A stretch of DNA of 64,000 nucleotides from Paraburkholderia kururiensis. Lineage in GTDB: Bacteria > Pseudomonadota > Gammaproteobacteria > Burkholderiales > Burkholderiaceae. Below are positions 51,280 through 59,746 of the stretch, piece by piece (the stretch's first letter is position 1; each line of letters starts with the position of its first letter). The position numbers and the translations under genes are program-made. Below the pieces are notes generated by a model. The model made no database searches and was not told where the DNA came from. It worked only from the letters and a program-made list of their open reading frames with translations. Location of the stretch: contig NZ_CP139965.1 of assembly GCF_034424375.1 (NCBI RefSeq), forward strand, positions 3,286,001-3,350,000, given 5' to 3'.

Positions 51280-52098
51280 ATGCTCAACATCAATACCAAT
51301 ATTCTGTCGCTGACAACGCAGACGAACCTTTCCGGTTCGCAAAGCGCGCTGTCACAAGCCATCAACCGCCTCTCGTCGGGCAAGCGCGTGAACACGGCCG
51401 CGGACGACGCTGCCGGCCTCGCCATCGCCACCAGTCAGACTGCCGCCATCAACGCGCTCAATCAAGGCGTGATGAACGCGAACAACGGCATTTCGATGGT
51501 GCAGACCGCTTCGGGCGCGATCTCGTCGACCGTGGCCAACCTGCAGCGCATTCGTCAGTTGGCCGTTGAATCGGGCGACGGCTCGCTCGGTTCGGCAGCG
51601 CAAGCGAACCTGCAAACGGAAGTCACCACGCGGCTCACCGAAATCAACCGTGTCCAGACGCAGACGACGTTCAACGGTCAGGCCGTGCTCGGCGGTCTGG
51701 GCAGCGTGAATTTCCAGATCGGCGCATCGGCGAACCAGACGATCACGGCGAACTTCGGTTCGACCACGTGGAACGCATCGGGCCTCGGCGTCTCCGGCAT
51801 CGACATCTCGACGACCTCGGGCGCGCAAAACGCGATCACCGCCATCGACGCTGCACTCTCGCAGGTCAATAACTTCCAGGCCACGCTGGGCGCCACGCAG
51901 AACACGTTCCAGTCCGCCATCAGCAACACGCAGACGCAATCGACGAACCTGAATTCGGCGCGCTCGCAGATTGTCGATGCGGACTTCGCTTCGGAAACGG
52001 CGAACCTCTCGAAGGCGCAAGTGCTGCAACAAGCCGGCATCTCGGTGCTCGCGCAAGCGAACTCGCTGCCGCAGCAAGTGCTGAAGCTCCTGCAATAA
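51280..52098 (+). CDS. fliC: Flagellin (short form)
   Basis: 272 residues, the filament subunit exported by the flagellar type III system. The N-terminal D0/D1 (LNINTNILSLTTQTNLSGSQSALSQAINRLSSGKRVNTAADDAAGLAIA) and C-terminal D1/D0 (DADFASETANLSKAQVLQQAGISVLAQANSLPQQVLKLLQ) are complete. The variable surface region is reduced to about 60 residues, so D2/D3 are essentially absent. AGAGG precedes the ATG. It has a FliA promoter, so it answers to the main flagellar hierarchy, but no basal-body genes are nearby. It could be a second flagellin or the only one; the window cannot tell. Confidence 0.93.
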   Translation: MLNINTNILSLTTQTNLSGSQSALSQAINRLSSGKRVNTAADDAAGLAIATSQTAAINALNQGVMNANNGISMVQTASGAISSTVANLQRIRQLAVESGDGSLGSAAQANLQTEVTTRLTEINRVQTQTTFNGQAVLGGLGSVNFQIGASANQTITANFGSTTWNASGLGVSGIDISTTSGAQNAITAIDAALSQVNNFQATLGATQNTFQSAISNTQTQSTNLNSARSQIVDADFASETANLSKAQVLQQAGISVLAQANSLPQQVLKLLQ

Positions 52099-52100
52099 GC

Positions 52101-52135
52101 ACAAAAAAGCGGCGCGCTGTGATACCGCGCGCCGC
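52101..52135 (-). terminator. Intrinsic terminator between convergent fliC and fliD
   Basis: GCGGCGCGC (52109-52117) pairs with GCGCGCCGC (52127-52135). On the minus strand six T follow, so it mainly ends fliD; on the plus strand only the hairpin is offered to fliC. Confidence 0.85.
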
Positions 52136-52159
52136 ACCTGCTGCGAGAGGGGTGCCGTC

Positions 52160-53575
52160 CTACCGGCGATTCAGCGTACCGGCCGCGCCGGCGCCGCCGA
52201 ACAGTTGATTCAGGTAACGCGTGTTGTTCTGCATGGTGGTCATGAGCACGTTGAGCGCCCGAAACTGCGCGTTGTATTGCGCCGTCAGCGTGTCCTGGTA
52301 GCGCTTGAGCTGCGTCATATCGTTCGTCACCTTGCCGAGGTCGGCGTTCAATGCGCGCGTGCGTTGTTCGAGCGTGCCGCTCGGCCTCGTGTACGTGCCA
52401 ATGAACGTGTTCAGCTTCACCGCCACTCCGTTGGTCGGATTGAACAACGCCGGGATCGCCGCACTGTCTTCAGTCAGCGCCTTTTGCAGCTTCGCCGTGT
52501 TCACGGAAAGCGTGCCGTCGTGTTGCAGATCGATGCCGACGGACGACAGACTGTACGTTCGCCCGCCAACGGCGACGCCGCCGCTCATCAGACTGCCGAG
52601 CCGGTTGGTGATGGCATGGGTCATCGCGTCGCCCAGCAGCGGGCCCGCGCGCGAGGCCACGGGCTGGGACGCGTCCCACGTCAGGCTTTTCTCCGTCGCG
52701 ATGTAGCCGTTGTAGGCCGCGACGAAATCGGTGATGGCTTTCGTCGAAACCGCCGTGTCGCGCGTAACGGAGAGCGTTTGCGTCGTGCCCACGGCCTCGC
52801 CCGTCAGGACGAGCGTGATGCCTGTCAGCGCGCCTTCAATGGTGTTGCTCGCACTGCTCACGGTATTGCCGTCGATCGAAAGGCTCGCGTCCTTGCCCGC
52901 GGTGATCTGCCGGAAGCTCGACGTATTGAGTTTCGTGTTGGCACCGCCGCCGGCCGAGATCGTGATGGCGCTCGCGGCGCCGGTCTGCTTCGACGTGAGC
53001 ACGAGGTGCTGCCCGTCCGACGCCGTCACGATGGCCGCGGAAACACCCGGGTTGCCGGTGGCCGCGTTGATGGCCTTGGCGAGGCTCGCAAGCGAACTGC
53101 CCGCGTCAACGTCGATCTGCATCGTGCGGCCGCCCACGCCGACCGTCAGCGTGCCGGCGCCCAGACGCTCGTCGCGCGCGAATGCCTGCGACGAAATCTT
53201 GTTCGCGCTGGCCAGGTGGTTCACGGCAATGCTGTACGTGCCAGGGGCCGCGTCCGTCGCGGCCGTCGCCTTCAGGCCGTTGCCGCTCATCGTCGCCGTG
53301 AGGGTATTGAGCGCCGTGCCGTCCGTGAATCCCCGCAATGCGGATTGCAGCGACGCAAGCACCGCCTGAATCTTGCCGACCGCCGAAAGCTCCACGTTAT
53401 CGGCGCTCTGCTTTCTGCCGAGCATGTCTGATTGCCCCGCGGTCTTCGCGGTAACGAGCGCCGACACGAGCGTATCGACGTCGATGGACGAGCGCGTCGC
53501 GCCGCTGATGATGGACTGCGTCGCTTGCCGGATCAGGGCAGCAGTATCGTTCGAAGAAGAAGTGGTCGTCGTCAT
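52160..53575 (-). CDS. fliD: Flagellar filament cap protein FliD
   Basis: 471 residues. FliD caps the filament tip and guides flagellin folding. The N-terminal FliD domain (SIDVDTLVSALVTAKTAGQSDMLGRKQSADNVELSAVGKIQAVLASLQSALRGF) and C-terminal domain (GYIATEKSLTWD, VGIDLQHDGTLSVNTAKLQKAL, MTQLKRYQDTLTAQYNAQFRALNVLMTTMQNNTRYLNQLF) fit the family. CCGGAG precedes the ATG. It is convergent with the flagellin and divergent from flgE, an unusual arrangement for a cap gene, which normally sits in an operon with fliS/fliT; neither is present. Confidence 0.9.
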   Translation of the reverse strand: MTTTTSSSNDTAALIRQATQSIISGATRSSIDVDTLVSALVTAKTAGQSDMLGRKQSADNVELSAVGKIQAVLASLQSALRGFTDGTALNTLTATMSGNGLKATAATDAAPGTYSIAVNHLASANKISSQAFARDERLGAGTLTVGVGGRTMQIDVDAGSSLASLAKAINAATGNPGVSAAIVTASDGQHLVLTSKQTGAASAITISAGGGANTKLNTSSFRQITAGKDASLSIDGNTVSSASNTIEGALTGITLVLTGEAVGTTQTLSVTRDTAVSTKAITDFVAAYNGYIATEKSLTWDASQPVASRAGPLLGDAMTHAITNRLGSLMSGGVAVGGRTYSLSSVGIDLQHDGTLSVNTAKLQKALTEDSAAIPALFNPTNGVAVKLNTFIGTYTRPSGTLEQRTRALNADLGKVTNDMTQLKRYQDTLTAQYNAQFRALNVLMTTMQNNTRYLNQLFGGAGAAGTLNRR

Positions 53576-53635
53576 GCGCGGGCTCCGGGCAGGCGGTTCG
53601 TTTAACTGATTACCCCGCTAGTGACGCATGGTTCC

Positions 53636-53679
53636 GTTGAGGTTCGGTCGAATTCATATGGATATCTGATGAATTCCGT
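53636..53679 (+). promoter_or_regulatory. Four tandem 11-bp repeats (site F) between fliD and flgE
   Basis: GTTGAGGTTCG, GTCGAATTCAT, ATGGATATCTG and ATGAATTCCGT in register. It lies 61 bp from the fliD start and 200 bp from the flgE start. Confidence 0.55.
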
Positions 53680-53740
53680 TTGCCATTCGAGCGCGTGAAC
53701 GACGTCGCGCCGCGGCGTTCGTGGCGTTGCGATCTCACGT

Positions 53741-53773
53741 GTCGAGACACGATGGAGATTCGATGAACCGCGT
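53741..53773 (+). promoter_or_regulatory. Three tandem 11-bp repeats (site D) before flgE
   Basis: GTCGAGACACG, ATGGAGATTCG and ATGAACCGCGT. The middle repeat with its next five bases, ATGGAGATTCGATGAA, is identical to site C before the ABC exporter gene. Confidence 0.65.
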
Positions 53774-53881
53774 TGTATGCCGATGCGTTTGGCCACAGCA
53801 TGTCCGCGCGAAGCGGCCTGCCTTCGATGGCCGTCAGCATCATCCCCACGCAGGCGGCTTCAACTGGAAACGGAGACCATC

Positions 53882-55381
53882 ATGGGTTATCAGCAAGGAC
53901 TGAGCGGATTGGCAGGCGCGTCGAAAGACCTCGACGTGATCGGCCACAACATCGCGAATGCGCACACCACCGGCTTCAAGCAAGGGCAGGCGCAATTCGC
54001 AGACATCTATGCAAACTCGGTCGCCACGGCGGTGCACAACCAGATCGGCCTAGGCTCGCGGCTCGCCGGCGTCGAGCAGAACTTCTCGCAAGGCACCATC
54101 ACGACGGACAACGTCGCGCTGCACGTCGCCATCAACGGCAATGGCTTTTTCCAGATGTCGAACCAGGGCGCGCTCACGTACACGCGTAACGGCGTGTTCC
54201 AGCTGGACCGCAACGGCTTCATCACGAACGCAGACGGCCTGAAGCTGATGGGCTACGCCGCGAATGCGAACGGTATTGTCGAAACGGCGAATACGGTTCC
54301 ATTGAAAGTGCCGACCACGAACATCGCGCCGACCGCCACGACGACGATCACAGCGAGCCTCAACCTGAACGCGCGCGACGCGCTCAAGCTCGGCACGCCC
54401 ACCGTCACCGCAACGGGTGCGCTGAAGAGCAAAGGCGCGGTCATCACGGACGCCACCCAGGGCAGCAACGCGGACACGTGGACGCTGACCTTCACGAGCC
54501 CCACGACTTACGACCTGACGTCGAGTTCCGGCGTGTCGCAAACGGGCCTGACGTATGCGGCCAATGCGCCGATCAAACTCGCGACGGGCGCCACGCTCAC
54601 GCTCACCGGCGCAGCCGTGGCAGGCGACAAAGTGACCGTCACGCCGAACCCGATCGCGTTCAACGCAACGGACAGTTCCACCTACAACTTTTCGACGTCG
54701 GTGCCCGTGTACGACTCGCTCGGCGGCGAGCAATCGGTCGCGATGTATTTCGTGAAGAAGGCGCCCGGCACATGGGACGTCTATGCGGGCGTGCCCGGCA
54801 ACGTGCCGGGTACACCCATCGGCAGCACGAAATTCGACACCTCGGGCAACCTCGCCGGCACGGTGGATGCGACGGGCAAACCGACCGCCACGGCGCTCGC
54901 GTTCAATTTCGCTGTCGCCAACGGCAACGGTTCCGCCACGCCGCAACCCTTGCTGCTCAAGCTGGGCGGCACGACGCAGTTCGGTGGCCGGGACGGCATC
55001 AACGCGCTCGCGCAAGACGGCTTCTCCGCAGGCCAGCTCACGCACTTCACGATAGGCAACGACGGCATGCTGACAGGCAAATACACGAACGGCCAGACGA
55101 TGGCGCTGGGTCAGATCGCGCTCGCCAACTTCGCGAACCAGAACGGTCTCGTGAATCTGGGCAACAACGCGTTTCAGGAAACGGCCGCGTCCGGCGTCGC
55201 GCAGATATCGGCGCCCGGCTCGACGAACCACGGCACGCTGCAAGGCGGAGCAACCGAAAATTCGAACGTCGATCTGACCAACGAACTGGTGAACCTGATT
55301 ACCGCGCAGCGCAATTACCAGGCCAACGCGCAAACCATCAAGACGCAGCGCATGGTCGATCAGACGCTCATGAACCTGTAA
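53882..55381 (+). CDS. flgE: Flagellar hook protein FlgE
   Basis: 499 residues. The N-terminal rod/hook motif MGYQQGLSGLAGASKDLDVIGHNIANAHTTGFKQGQAQFAD and the C-terminal SNVDLTNELVNLITAQRNYQANAQTIKTQRMVDQTLMNL mark FlgE. The middle is a Thr/Ala-rich hook domain (FVKKAPGTWDVYAGVPG...). Normally flgE lies within flgBCDEFGHIJ; here it is alone, with no rod or cap genes, so it is probably a second copy. ACGGAG precedes the ATG; the frame extends upstream through non-coding DNA. Confidence 0.9.
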   Translation: MGYQQGLSGLAGASKDLDVIGHNIANAHTTGFKQGQAQFADIYANSVATAVHNQIGLGSRLAGVEQNFSQGTITTDNVALHVAINGNGFFQMSNQGALTYTRNGVFQLDRNGFITNADGLKLMGYAANANGIVETANTVPLKVPTTNIAPTATTTITASLNLNARDALKLGTPTVTATGALKSKGAVITDATQGSNADTWTLTFTSPTTYDLTSSSGVSQTGLTYAANAPIKLATGATLTLTGAAVAGDKVTVTPNPIAFNATDSSTYNFSTSVPVYDSLGGEQSVAMYFVKKAPGTWDVYAGVPGNVPGTPIGSTKFDTSGNLAGTVDATGKPTATALAFNFAVANGNGSATPQPLLLKLGGTTQFGGRDGINALAQDGFSAGQLTHFTIGNDGMLTGKYTNGQTMALGQIALANFANQNGLVNLGNNAFQETAASGVAQISAPGSTNHGTLQGGATENSNVDLTNELVNLITAQRNYQANAQTIKTQRMVDQTLMNL

Positions 55382-55405
55382 CGCTCCGGCGCCTGTCCGT
55401 GAACC

Positions 55406-55432
55406 GTTCCTGCCGCTGAAGCCGGCAGGAAC
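55406..55432. terminator. Shared hairpin between flgE and the ABC exporter gene
   Basis: GTTCCTGCCG (55406-55415) and CGGCAGGAAC (55423-55432) form a perfect 10-bp stem between the two convergent stops. There is no T run on either side, so termination strength is uncertain. Confidence 0.5.
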
Positions 55433-55440
55433 CGCCGAAT

Positions 55441-57201
55441 TCAGCTCATCGATCCGACGAGTTCGGCATACATGCCGCAGTGCGAGACGAGGCTCTCGTG
55501 GTCTCCGCGCTCGACGACGCGTCCCCTGTCGAGCACGATGATCTGGTCCGCGTTGCGTACTGTCGAAAGCCGATGCGCGATGGTGATGGTCGTGCGGTTC
55601 TTCGCGAGCGCGTCGAGTGCATCGGCAAGCAGGCGCTCCGTTCGCGTATCGAGCGCGCTTGTCGCTTCGTCGAGCAGCAGCACCGGCGGATTGCGCAGCA
55701 CGGTGCGCGCCAGCGCGAGCCGCTGCTTCTCGCCGCCCGAAAAGCGATAACCGCCTTCGCCTACGCGCGTGGCGTAGCCCTGCGGCAGCGACGCCACCAC
55801 GTCGTGCACCTGCGCCACGCGTGCAGCGGCAATCAGTTCGTCGTCGCTCGCGTCCGGTTTGGCGAAACGCAGGTTGTCCGCAACGGATGCGTTGAACAGA
55901 TACGGCTGCTGCGTCACGACGCCGAGCATGTCGGTCAGCGACGCCAGGCTCATGTCGCGTACGTCGATACCGTCGTAGCAGATACGCCCGCCCTGCACGT
56001 CGTAGAGGCGCGCGAGCAGGTAGGCCAGCGTGGTCTTGCCCGAACCCGTGGGCCCCACGATGGCCACGTGCGAGCCTGCCGGAATGTCGATGCTCACGCC
56101 GCAGATCGCCGGCCCATCGCTGCCTTCATAGCGGAACGTCACGTTATCGAGCCGCACGTCGCCACGCATGGCCGCGCGCGAAAGCGTCACGGCGTGCGGA
56201 CGTTCGGTAATGCCCACCGGTTTGTCCAGATAATCGAAGATGCGCACGAACAGGGCACGCGCCGTGCGCAGCTCGATACCGGCGGCGAGAATTTCCTCGA
56301 GCGGCCAGAACAACTGCTCCTGCAACGTGATCATGGCGACGAGCGTGCCGATAGTCATGGGCATGCCGAGATTCATGAACGTCGCGCCGGCAAGCAGCGT
56401 GAGCGCGGGCAGCACGGAAAGCGCGAAGTAGACGAGGCTCCACTCCCACTGCCCTGCGGAGTGCGAGCGCACTTCGAGATGCGCCACATCGCGCGACGTG
56501 CGCGTGAATCCGCCCAGCAGATGGCGCAGACGTCCCGTGGTGCGCGCGAGCACGATGCCGCCCACGGAAAGCGACTCGTGAATGGTCGAGGACAGATCCG
56601 CAATACGCTTCTGCTGCTCGTGCACGATGGCCTCGCGCATGAGCCCGATGCGATATTGCAGCCACGCGAGCCCCGGTATGACCGCAAACGAAAGCAGCGC
56701 GAGGCGCCAGTCGAGCACCAGCATGGCAACCGACGTCATGACGACCACGCTTGCGTTCCGGGCGGCTTCCACGGCGGTGTGCGTGATGAGCGCCTGCAGG
56801 CCGCCGATGTCGCTGGCAATGCGCGCCTGGATTTCGCCCGACCGCGTGTTCGTGAAGAACGACAGCGACAGGTTCTGCAAATGCCCATATACGCGAACGC
56901 GCAGGTCGTGCAGGATGGCCTGCCCGATGCGGGTCGACACGAAGGTTTGAATCGTGCTCGCGATGGCGGTGGCGGCCGCGATGGCGACCAATACCGCGAC
57001 CAGCCCCAGCAGAAGACGCAGATCGCCCTTCGGGAGCGCTTCGTCGATGATGCGGCGAATGACGAACGGACCGGCCACGCCGGCAATCGAGGCGAACAGC
57101 ATCAACGCCGGCACGACGGCGAACTGCAACGAATAGGGCTTGAAAAGCGCGAGAATTCTGCGCAGGTAAGCATGCCTCGCAGCATGCGTGTGGCGACTCA
57201 T
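55441..57201 (-). CDS. ABC exporter, MsbA-like half-transporter
   Basis: 586 residues with a fused membrane domain (about 20-310, six helices) and ATPase. The ATPase shows Walker A GPTGSGKTT, signature FSGGEKQRLALART, Walker B VLLLDEATSALD and switch His in IAHRLST. It functions as a homodimer or with a partner exporting lipids, drugs or peptides; no partner gene is adjacent. The ATG at 57201 follows AGAGG; the upstream frame is leader. It carries its own 11-bp repeat box (site C) about 75 bp ahead. Confidence 0.92.
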   Translation of the reverse strand: MSRHTHAARHAYLRRILALFKPYSLQFAVVPALMLFASIAGVAGPFVIRRIIDEALPKGDLRLLLGLVAVLVAIAAATAIASTIQTFVSTRIGQAILHDLRVRVYGHLQNLSLSFFTNTRSGEIQARIASDIGGLQALITHTAVEAARNASVVVMTSVAMLVLDWRLALLSFAVIPGLAWLQYRIGLMREAIVHEQQKRIADLSSTIHESLSVGGIVLARTTGRLRHLLGGFTRTSRDVAHLEVRSHSAGQWEWSLVYFALSVLPALTLLAGATFMNLGMPMTIGTLVAMITLQEQLFWPLEEILAAGIELRTARALFVRIFDYLDKPVGITERPHAVTLSRAAMRGDVRLDNVTFRYEGSDGPAICGVSIDIPAGSHVAIVGPTGSGKTTLAYLLARLYDVQGGRICYDGIDVRDMSLASLTDMLGVVTQQPYLFNASVADNLRFAKPDASDDELIAAARVAQVHDVVASLPQGYATRVGEGGYRFSGGEKQRLALARTVLRNPPVLLLDEATSALDTRTERLLADALDALAKNRTTITIAHRLSTVRNADQIIVLDRGRVVERGDHESLVSHCGMYAELVGSMS

Positions 57202-57273
57202 CGAATACCTCTGGATAGCGAACCGACGCCGCTCGTCGGCACGCGCATCCTCGGTTGTTCGTCGCCACGCCGT

Positions 57274-57306
57274 ATGGAGTTTCGATGGAGATTCGATGAA
57301 GGCTTG
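57274..57306 (+). promoter_or_regulatory. Three tandem 11-bp repeats (site C) before the ABC exporter gene
   Basis: ATGGAGTTTCG, ATGGAGATTCG and ATGAAGGCTTG in register, 73-105 bp upstream of the ABC start codon and on the opposite strand to it. Confidence 0.7.
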
Positions 57307-57364
57307 TGCGGGCATCACCACCGCGCGGCCGTTGCGATTCGCCTGCGGATTCGCCTTCACCATG

Positions 57365-57392
57365 AAAAAAGGCCAACCCGCAAGGGCTGGCC
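57365..57392 (-). terminator. Intrinsic terminator of the small phage-like gene
   Basis: On the minus strand GGCCAGCCC (57392-57384) pairs with GGGTTGGCC (57379-57371) with one mismatch, then six T. It isolates the ABC exporter promoter from the gene at 57462. Confidence 0.8.
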
Positions 57393-57461
57393 AGGGAGGC
57401 TCCTACTCCACGGACCAACGCGCGGAGCCTCGGGCGAACTGCACGACACCCACGCTCGGGC

Positions 57462-57689
57462 TTACGTTTCGCCAGCCGGCTCGTATGCTCCGCAAAACGA
57501 AACGTTCGACATCGGCCACGAATGGCCCGTGTCGTCCGTCAGAATCCAGTCTCCGGCGTTCACTTCGCGCCAGCCGTCAGGCGTCGCCATCATCCACTTG
57601 CCGCAGCGAAGCTGCACGTGCGGATGTTTCTCCGGGAAAAACCAGCGGCTGGCTTCCACGATGACACCATCCCGTCTGCGAAAGCGCAT
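57462..57689 (-). CDS. Small phage-like protein (75 aa), function unknown
   Basis: 75 residues starting MRFRRRDGVIVEASRWFFPE, with ATPDGWREVNAGDWILTDDTGHSWPMSN and ending FCGAYEPAGET. The pattern (basic start, hydrophobic strand ending in W, then GDWI and a C-terminal Y-E-P) is that of a small phage/bacterial beta-sheet protein often seen in prophages. No prophage genes surround it. It lies divergent from the response regulator, sharing the intergenic region with site B. Confidence 0.6.
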   Translation of the reverse strand: MRFRRRDGVIVEASRWFFPEKHPHVQLRCGKWMMATPDGWREVNAGDWILTDDTGHSWPMSNVSFCGAYEPAGET

Positions 57690-57826
57690 CCCCGTACCTC
57701 GTCGTGTTGTTTTCGCGTCTATTCCGAAGCGCCGCGGTGCGCGGTGTCGTGAAGTGCGCATGAACGCGCCCTGCAGCCGCGCTGTATCGGCGTGCGCCCA
57801 TCATAGGCGCGCGGGCGCCGGATCGT

Positions 57827-57859
57827 GTTGAGATACCATGGAGATTCCGTGGAGACCAT
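57827..57859 (+). promoter_or_regulatory. Three tandem 11-bp repeats (site B) before the response regulator
   Basis: GTTGAGATACC, ATGGAGATTCC and GTGGAGACCAT, 79-111 bp upstream of the regulator start codon. This is the best three-in-a-row set and suggests autoregulation. Confidence 0.72.
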
Positions 57860-57937
57860 TAACCGGTGTCTCGCACTGTGCCAGCATGGCAGTCCTGAAC
57901 GAGTGACCGATCGCGGCCCGAGACCCGAGACAACAGC

Positions 57938-58627
57938 ATGAACAATGCGCTGATCCTGATTGCCGAAGACGAACCGGAAATTGCCGAAATACTCGATGCG
58001 TACCTCGTACGCGAAGGATTTCGCACCTACCGCGTCACCGACGGGCAAACCGCCATTGACGTGCATCCCGTACTCAAGCCGGACCTCGTGCTGCTCGACG
58101 TGAAGATGCCGAAGAAAGACGGCTGGGAAGTGCTGGTCGAATTGCGTCGTCGCAGCAATACGGCCGTCATCATGTTGACGGCGCTCGACCAGGCCATCGA
58201 CCGCCTGCAAGGCCTGCGTTTCGGCGCCGACGACTATATCGTGAAGCCCTTCAATCCCGTGGAAGTCGTCGCACGCGTGAGCGCCGTGTTGAGACGTGTC
58301 GGCGTGTCGCGCGCGCCGGGAGTGCTGCGCGTCGGCAAGCTCGAAATCGATACCGAGCGTTACGTCGCCAAGGTGATCAGCGAAGCGGGCGAAGCATCGC
58401 TCGCGCTCACGTTGACGGAATTCCGCATATTGGCGCACCTCGCGAAATCGCCGAGCCGCGTGTTCAGCCGCGGCGAACTGGTCGACGCCTGCCTGCCGGG
58501 CGGCGACGCGCTGGAGCGCACCGTGGACAGCCACGTCTCCAATCTGCGCAAGAAGCTAGACCAGGGCGGTGCGCCGGGCATGATGTCGGTGGTGCGCGGC
58601 GTAGGCTACCGCCTCATGGAAAGCTGA
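57938..58627 (+). CDS. OmpR-family response regulator (BaeR/AdeR-like)
   Basis: 229 residues. The receiver domain (about 1-120) has the acidic pair in AEDEPE, the phosphoacceptor Asp in LVLLDVKMP, the switch Thr in IMLTA and Lys in YIVKPF. A winged-helix DNA-binding domain follows (about 135-228, LTLTEFRILAHLAKSPSRVFSRGELVDACLPG, ERTVDSHVSNLRKKLD, GVGYRL). The closest family flavour is BaeR/AdeR, regulators of RND efflux pumps. Its stop codon overlaps the kinase start (ATGA or TGATG type junction). The 11-bp repeats around it are its likely targets. Confidence 0.93.
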   Translation: MNNALILIAEDEPEIAEILDAYLVREGFRTYRVTDGQTAIDVHPVLKPDLVLLDVKMPKKDGWEVLVELRRRSNTAVIMLTALDQAIDRLQGLRFGADDYIVKPFNPVEVVARVSAVLRRVGVSRAPGVLRVGKLEIDTERYVAKVISEAGEASLALTLTEFRILAHLAKSPSRVFSRGELVDACLPGGDALERTVDSHVSNLRKKLDQGGAPGMMSVVRGVGYRLMES

Positions 58628-59736
58628 TGCCCACGCCCGAAGGGCCGATGCCGCAGCGCGGCCGGTTGAGCCGGCAGATCGTCATGTCGATGGGGCTCGT
58701 CGCGCTTATCACGACACTGATCGCGTTCGTGGGCTCGTTCGTGATCTACGGCCTGCTCTATACGTTCCTGCCGCCCCCGCCTGGTCCGCCCGAGGACATG
58801 CTCATTCCGCAGGCGCCGGACTACCTGATCTTCGCCGCGCTGCTGCTCGTGGCGCTTATCGTCGCCGTCATCATTGCGCTGCGTCTGGCGCGGCGCATTC
58901 TCGCGCCGCTCAATTCGCTTGCCGAGAGCGCACGCCGCATCGCAACGGGCGACCTTGCGGCGCGCGCGGTGCCGGGCGACCGTTCGCTCGGCGAAACGGC
59001 GCATCTCGTCGACGACTTCAACACGATGGCCATGAAACTCCAGGACATGGCCGCCGACATGGCCGCCTGGAACGCCGCCATTGCGCACGAACTGCGCACG
59101 CCGCTCACCATTCTGAAGGGGCGCTTGCAGGGGTTGAGCGACGGCGTGTTCGAGCCGCACGAAGCGCTTTTCCGCGGACTGCTGTTCCAGGTGGAAGGCC
59201 TCTCGCGTCTTGTCGAAGACTTGCGCGTCGTCACGCTGCAAGACAGCGGCCGCCTGCAAATGCGCATCGAGCCTACCGAGATCGGCGCCGAAGTGGAACA
59301 TGCCGTCGATTCGATTCGTCCTGCGTTGGAAGAAGCGGGGCTGCGCGCCGAACTTCGCATCGTGCCGGTCATTCTGCGTTGCGACGGCCCTCGCATCCGG
59401 CAGGCGCTGCTGGCGTTGCTCGACAACGCGCGCCGCTATGCGCATCCCGGCCGGCTGCGTATCGACGTGGAGCCGCGCGACACGCATGTGGTGCTGCGCG
59501 TGGAGGACGACGGCCCTGGCCTCACGCCGGAATTCGCGCGTCACGCCTTCAATCCGTTCACGCGCGGCGACGCATCGCGTTCGCGCGAATCCGGCGGCTC
59601 GGGGCTCGGGTTGTCCGTGGTGCGCGCCATCGCGATGGCCCATGGCGGCGACGTGCGCTATGTGCCGTCCAGCGCGGGCGGCAGCATCTTCGAAATCGAC
59701 ATTCCGCGCGCGCCCGTTCCCGAACCCGAACCGTGA
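58627..59736 (+). CDS. Sensor histidine kinase (BaeS/AdeS-like)
   Basis: 369 residues. Two membrane helices (about 18-42 and 64-87) flank a very short periplasmic loop (FLPPPPGPPEDMLIPQAPDY). A HAMP domain follows (about 88-140), then the HisKA box with the phospho-His in AAIAHELRTPLTILKG, and the ATPase domain with N box ALLALLDNARRYA, G1 VEDDGPGL and G2 GGSGLGLSVV. It starts at the stop codon of the response regulator, so the pair is coupled. The tiny loop argues against a soluble periplasmic ligand domain. Confidence 0.93.
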   Translation: MPTPEGPMPQRGRLSRQIVMSMGLVALITTLIAFVGSFVIYGLLYTFLPPPPGPPEDMLIPQAPDYLIFAALLLVALIVAVIIALRLARRILAPLNSLAESARRIATGDLAARAVPGDRSLGETAHLVDDFNTMAMKLQDMAADMAAWNAAIAHELRTPLTILKGRLQGLSDGVFEPHEALFRGLLFQVEGLSRLVEDLRVVTLQDSGRLQMRIEPTEIGAEVEHAVDSIRPALEEAGLRAELRIVPVILRCDGPRIRQALLALLDNARRYAHPGRLRIDVEPRDTHVVLRVEDDGPGLTPEFARHAFNPFTRGDASRSRESGGSGLGLSVVRAIAMAHGGDVRYVPSSAGGSIFEIDIPRAPVPEPEP

Positions 59737-59746
59737 TGCCGGGCGC

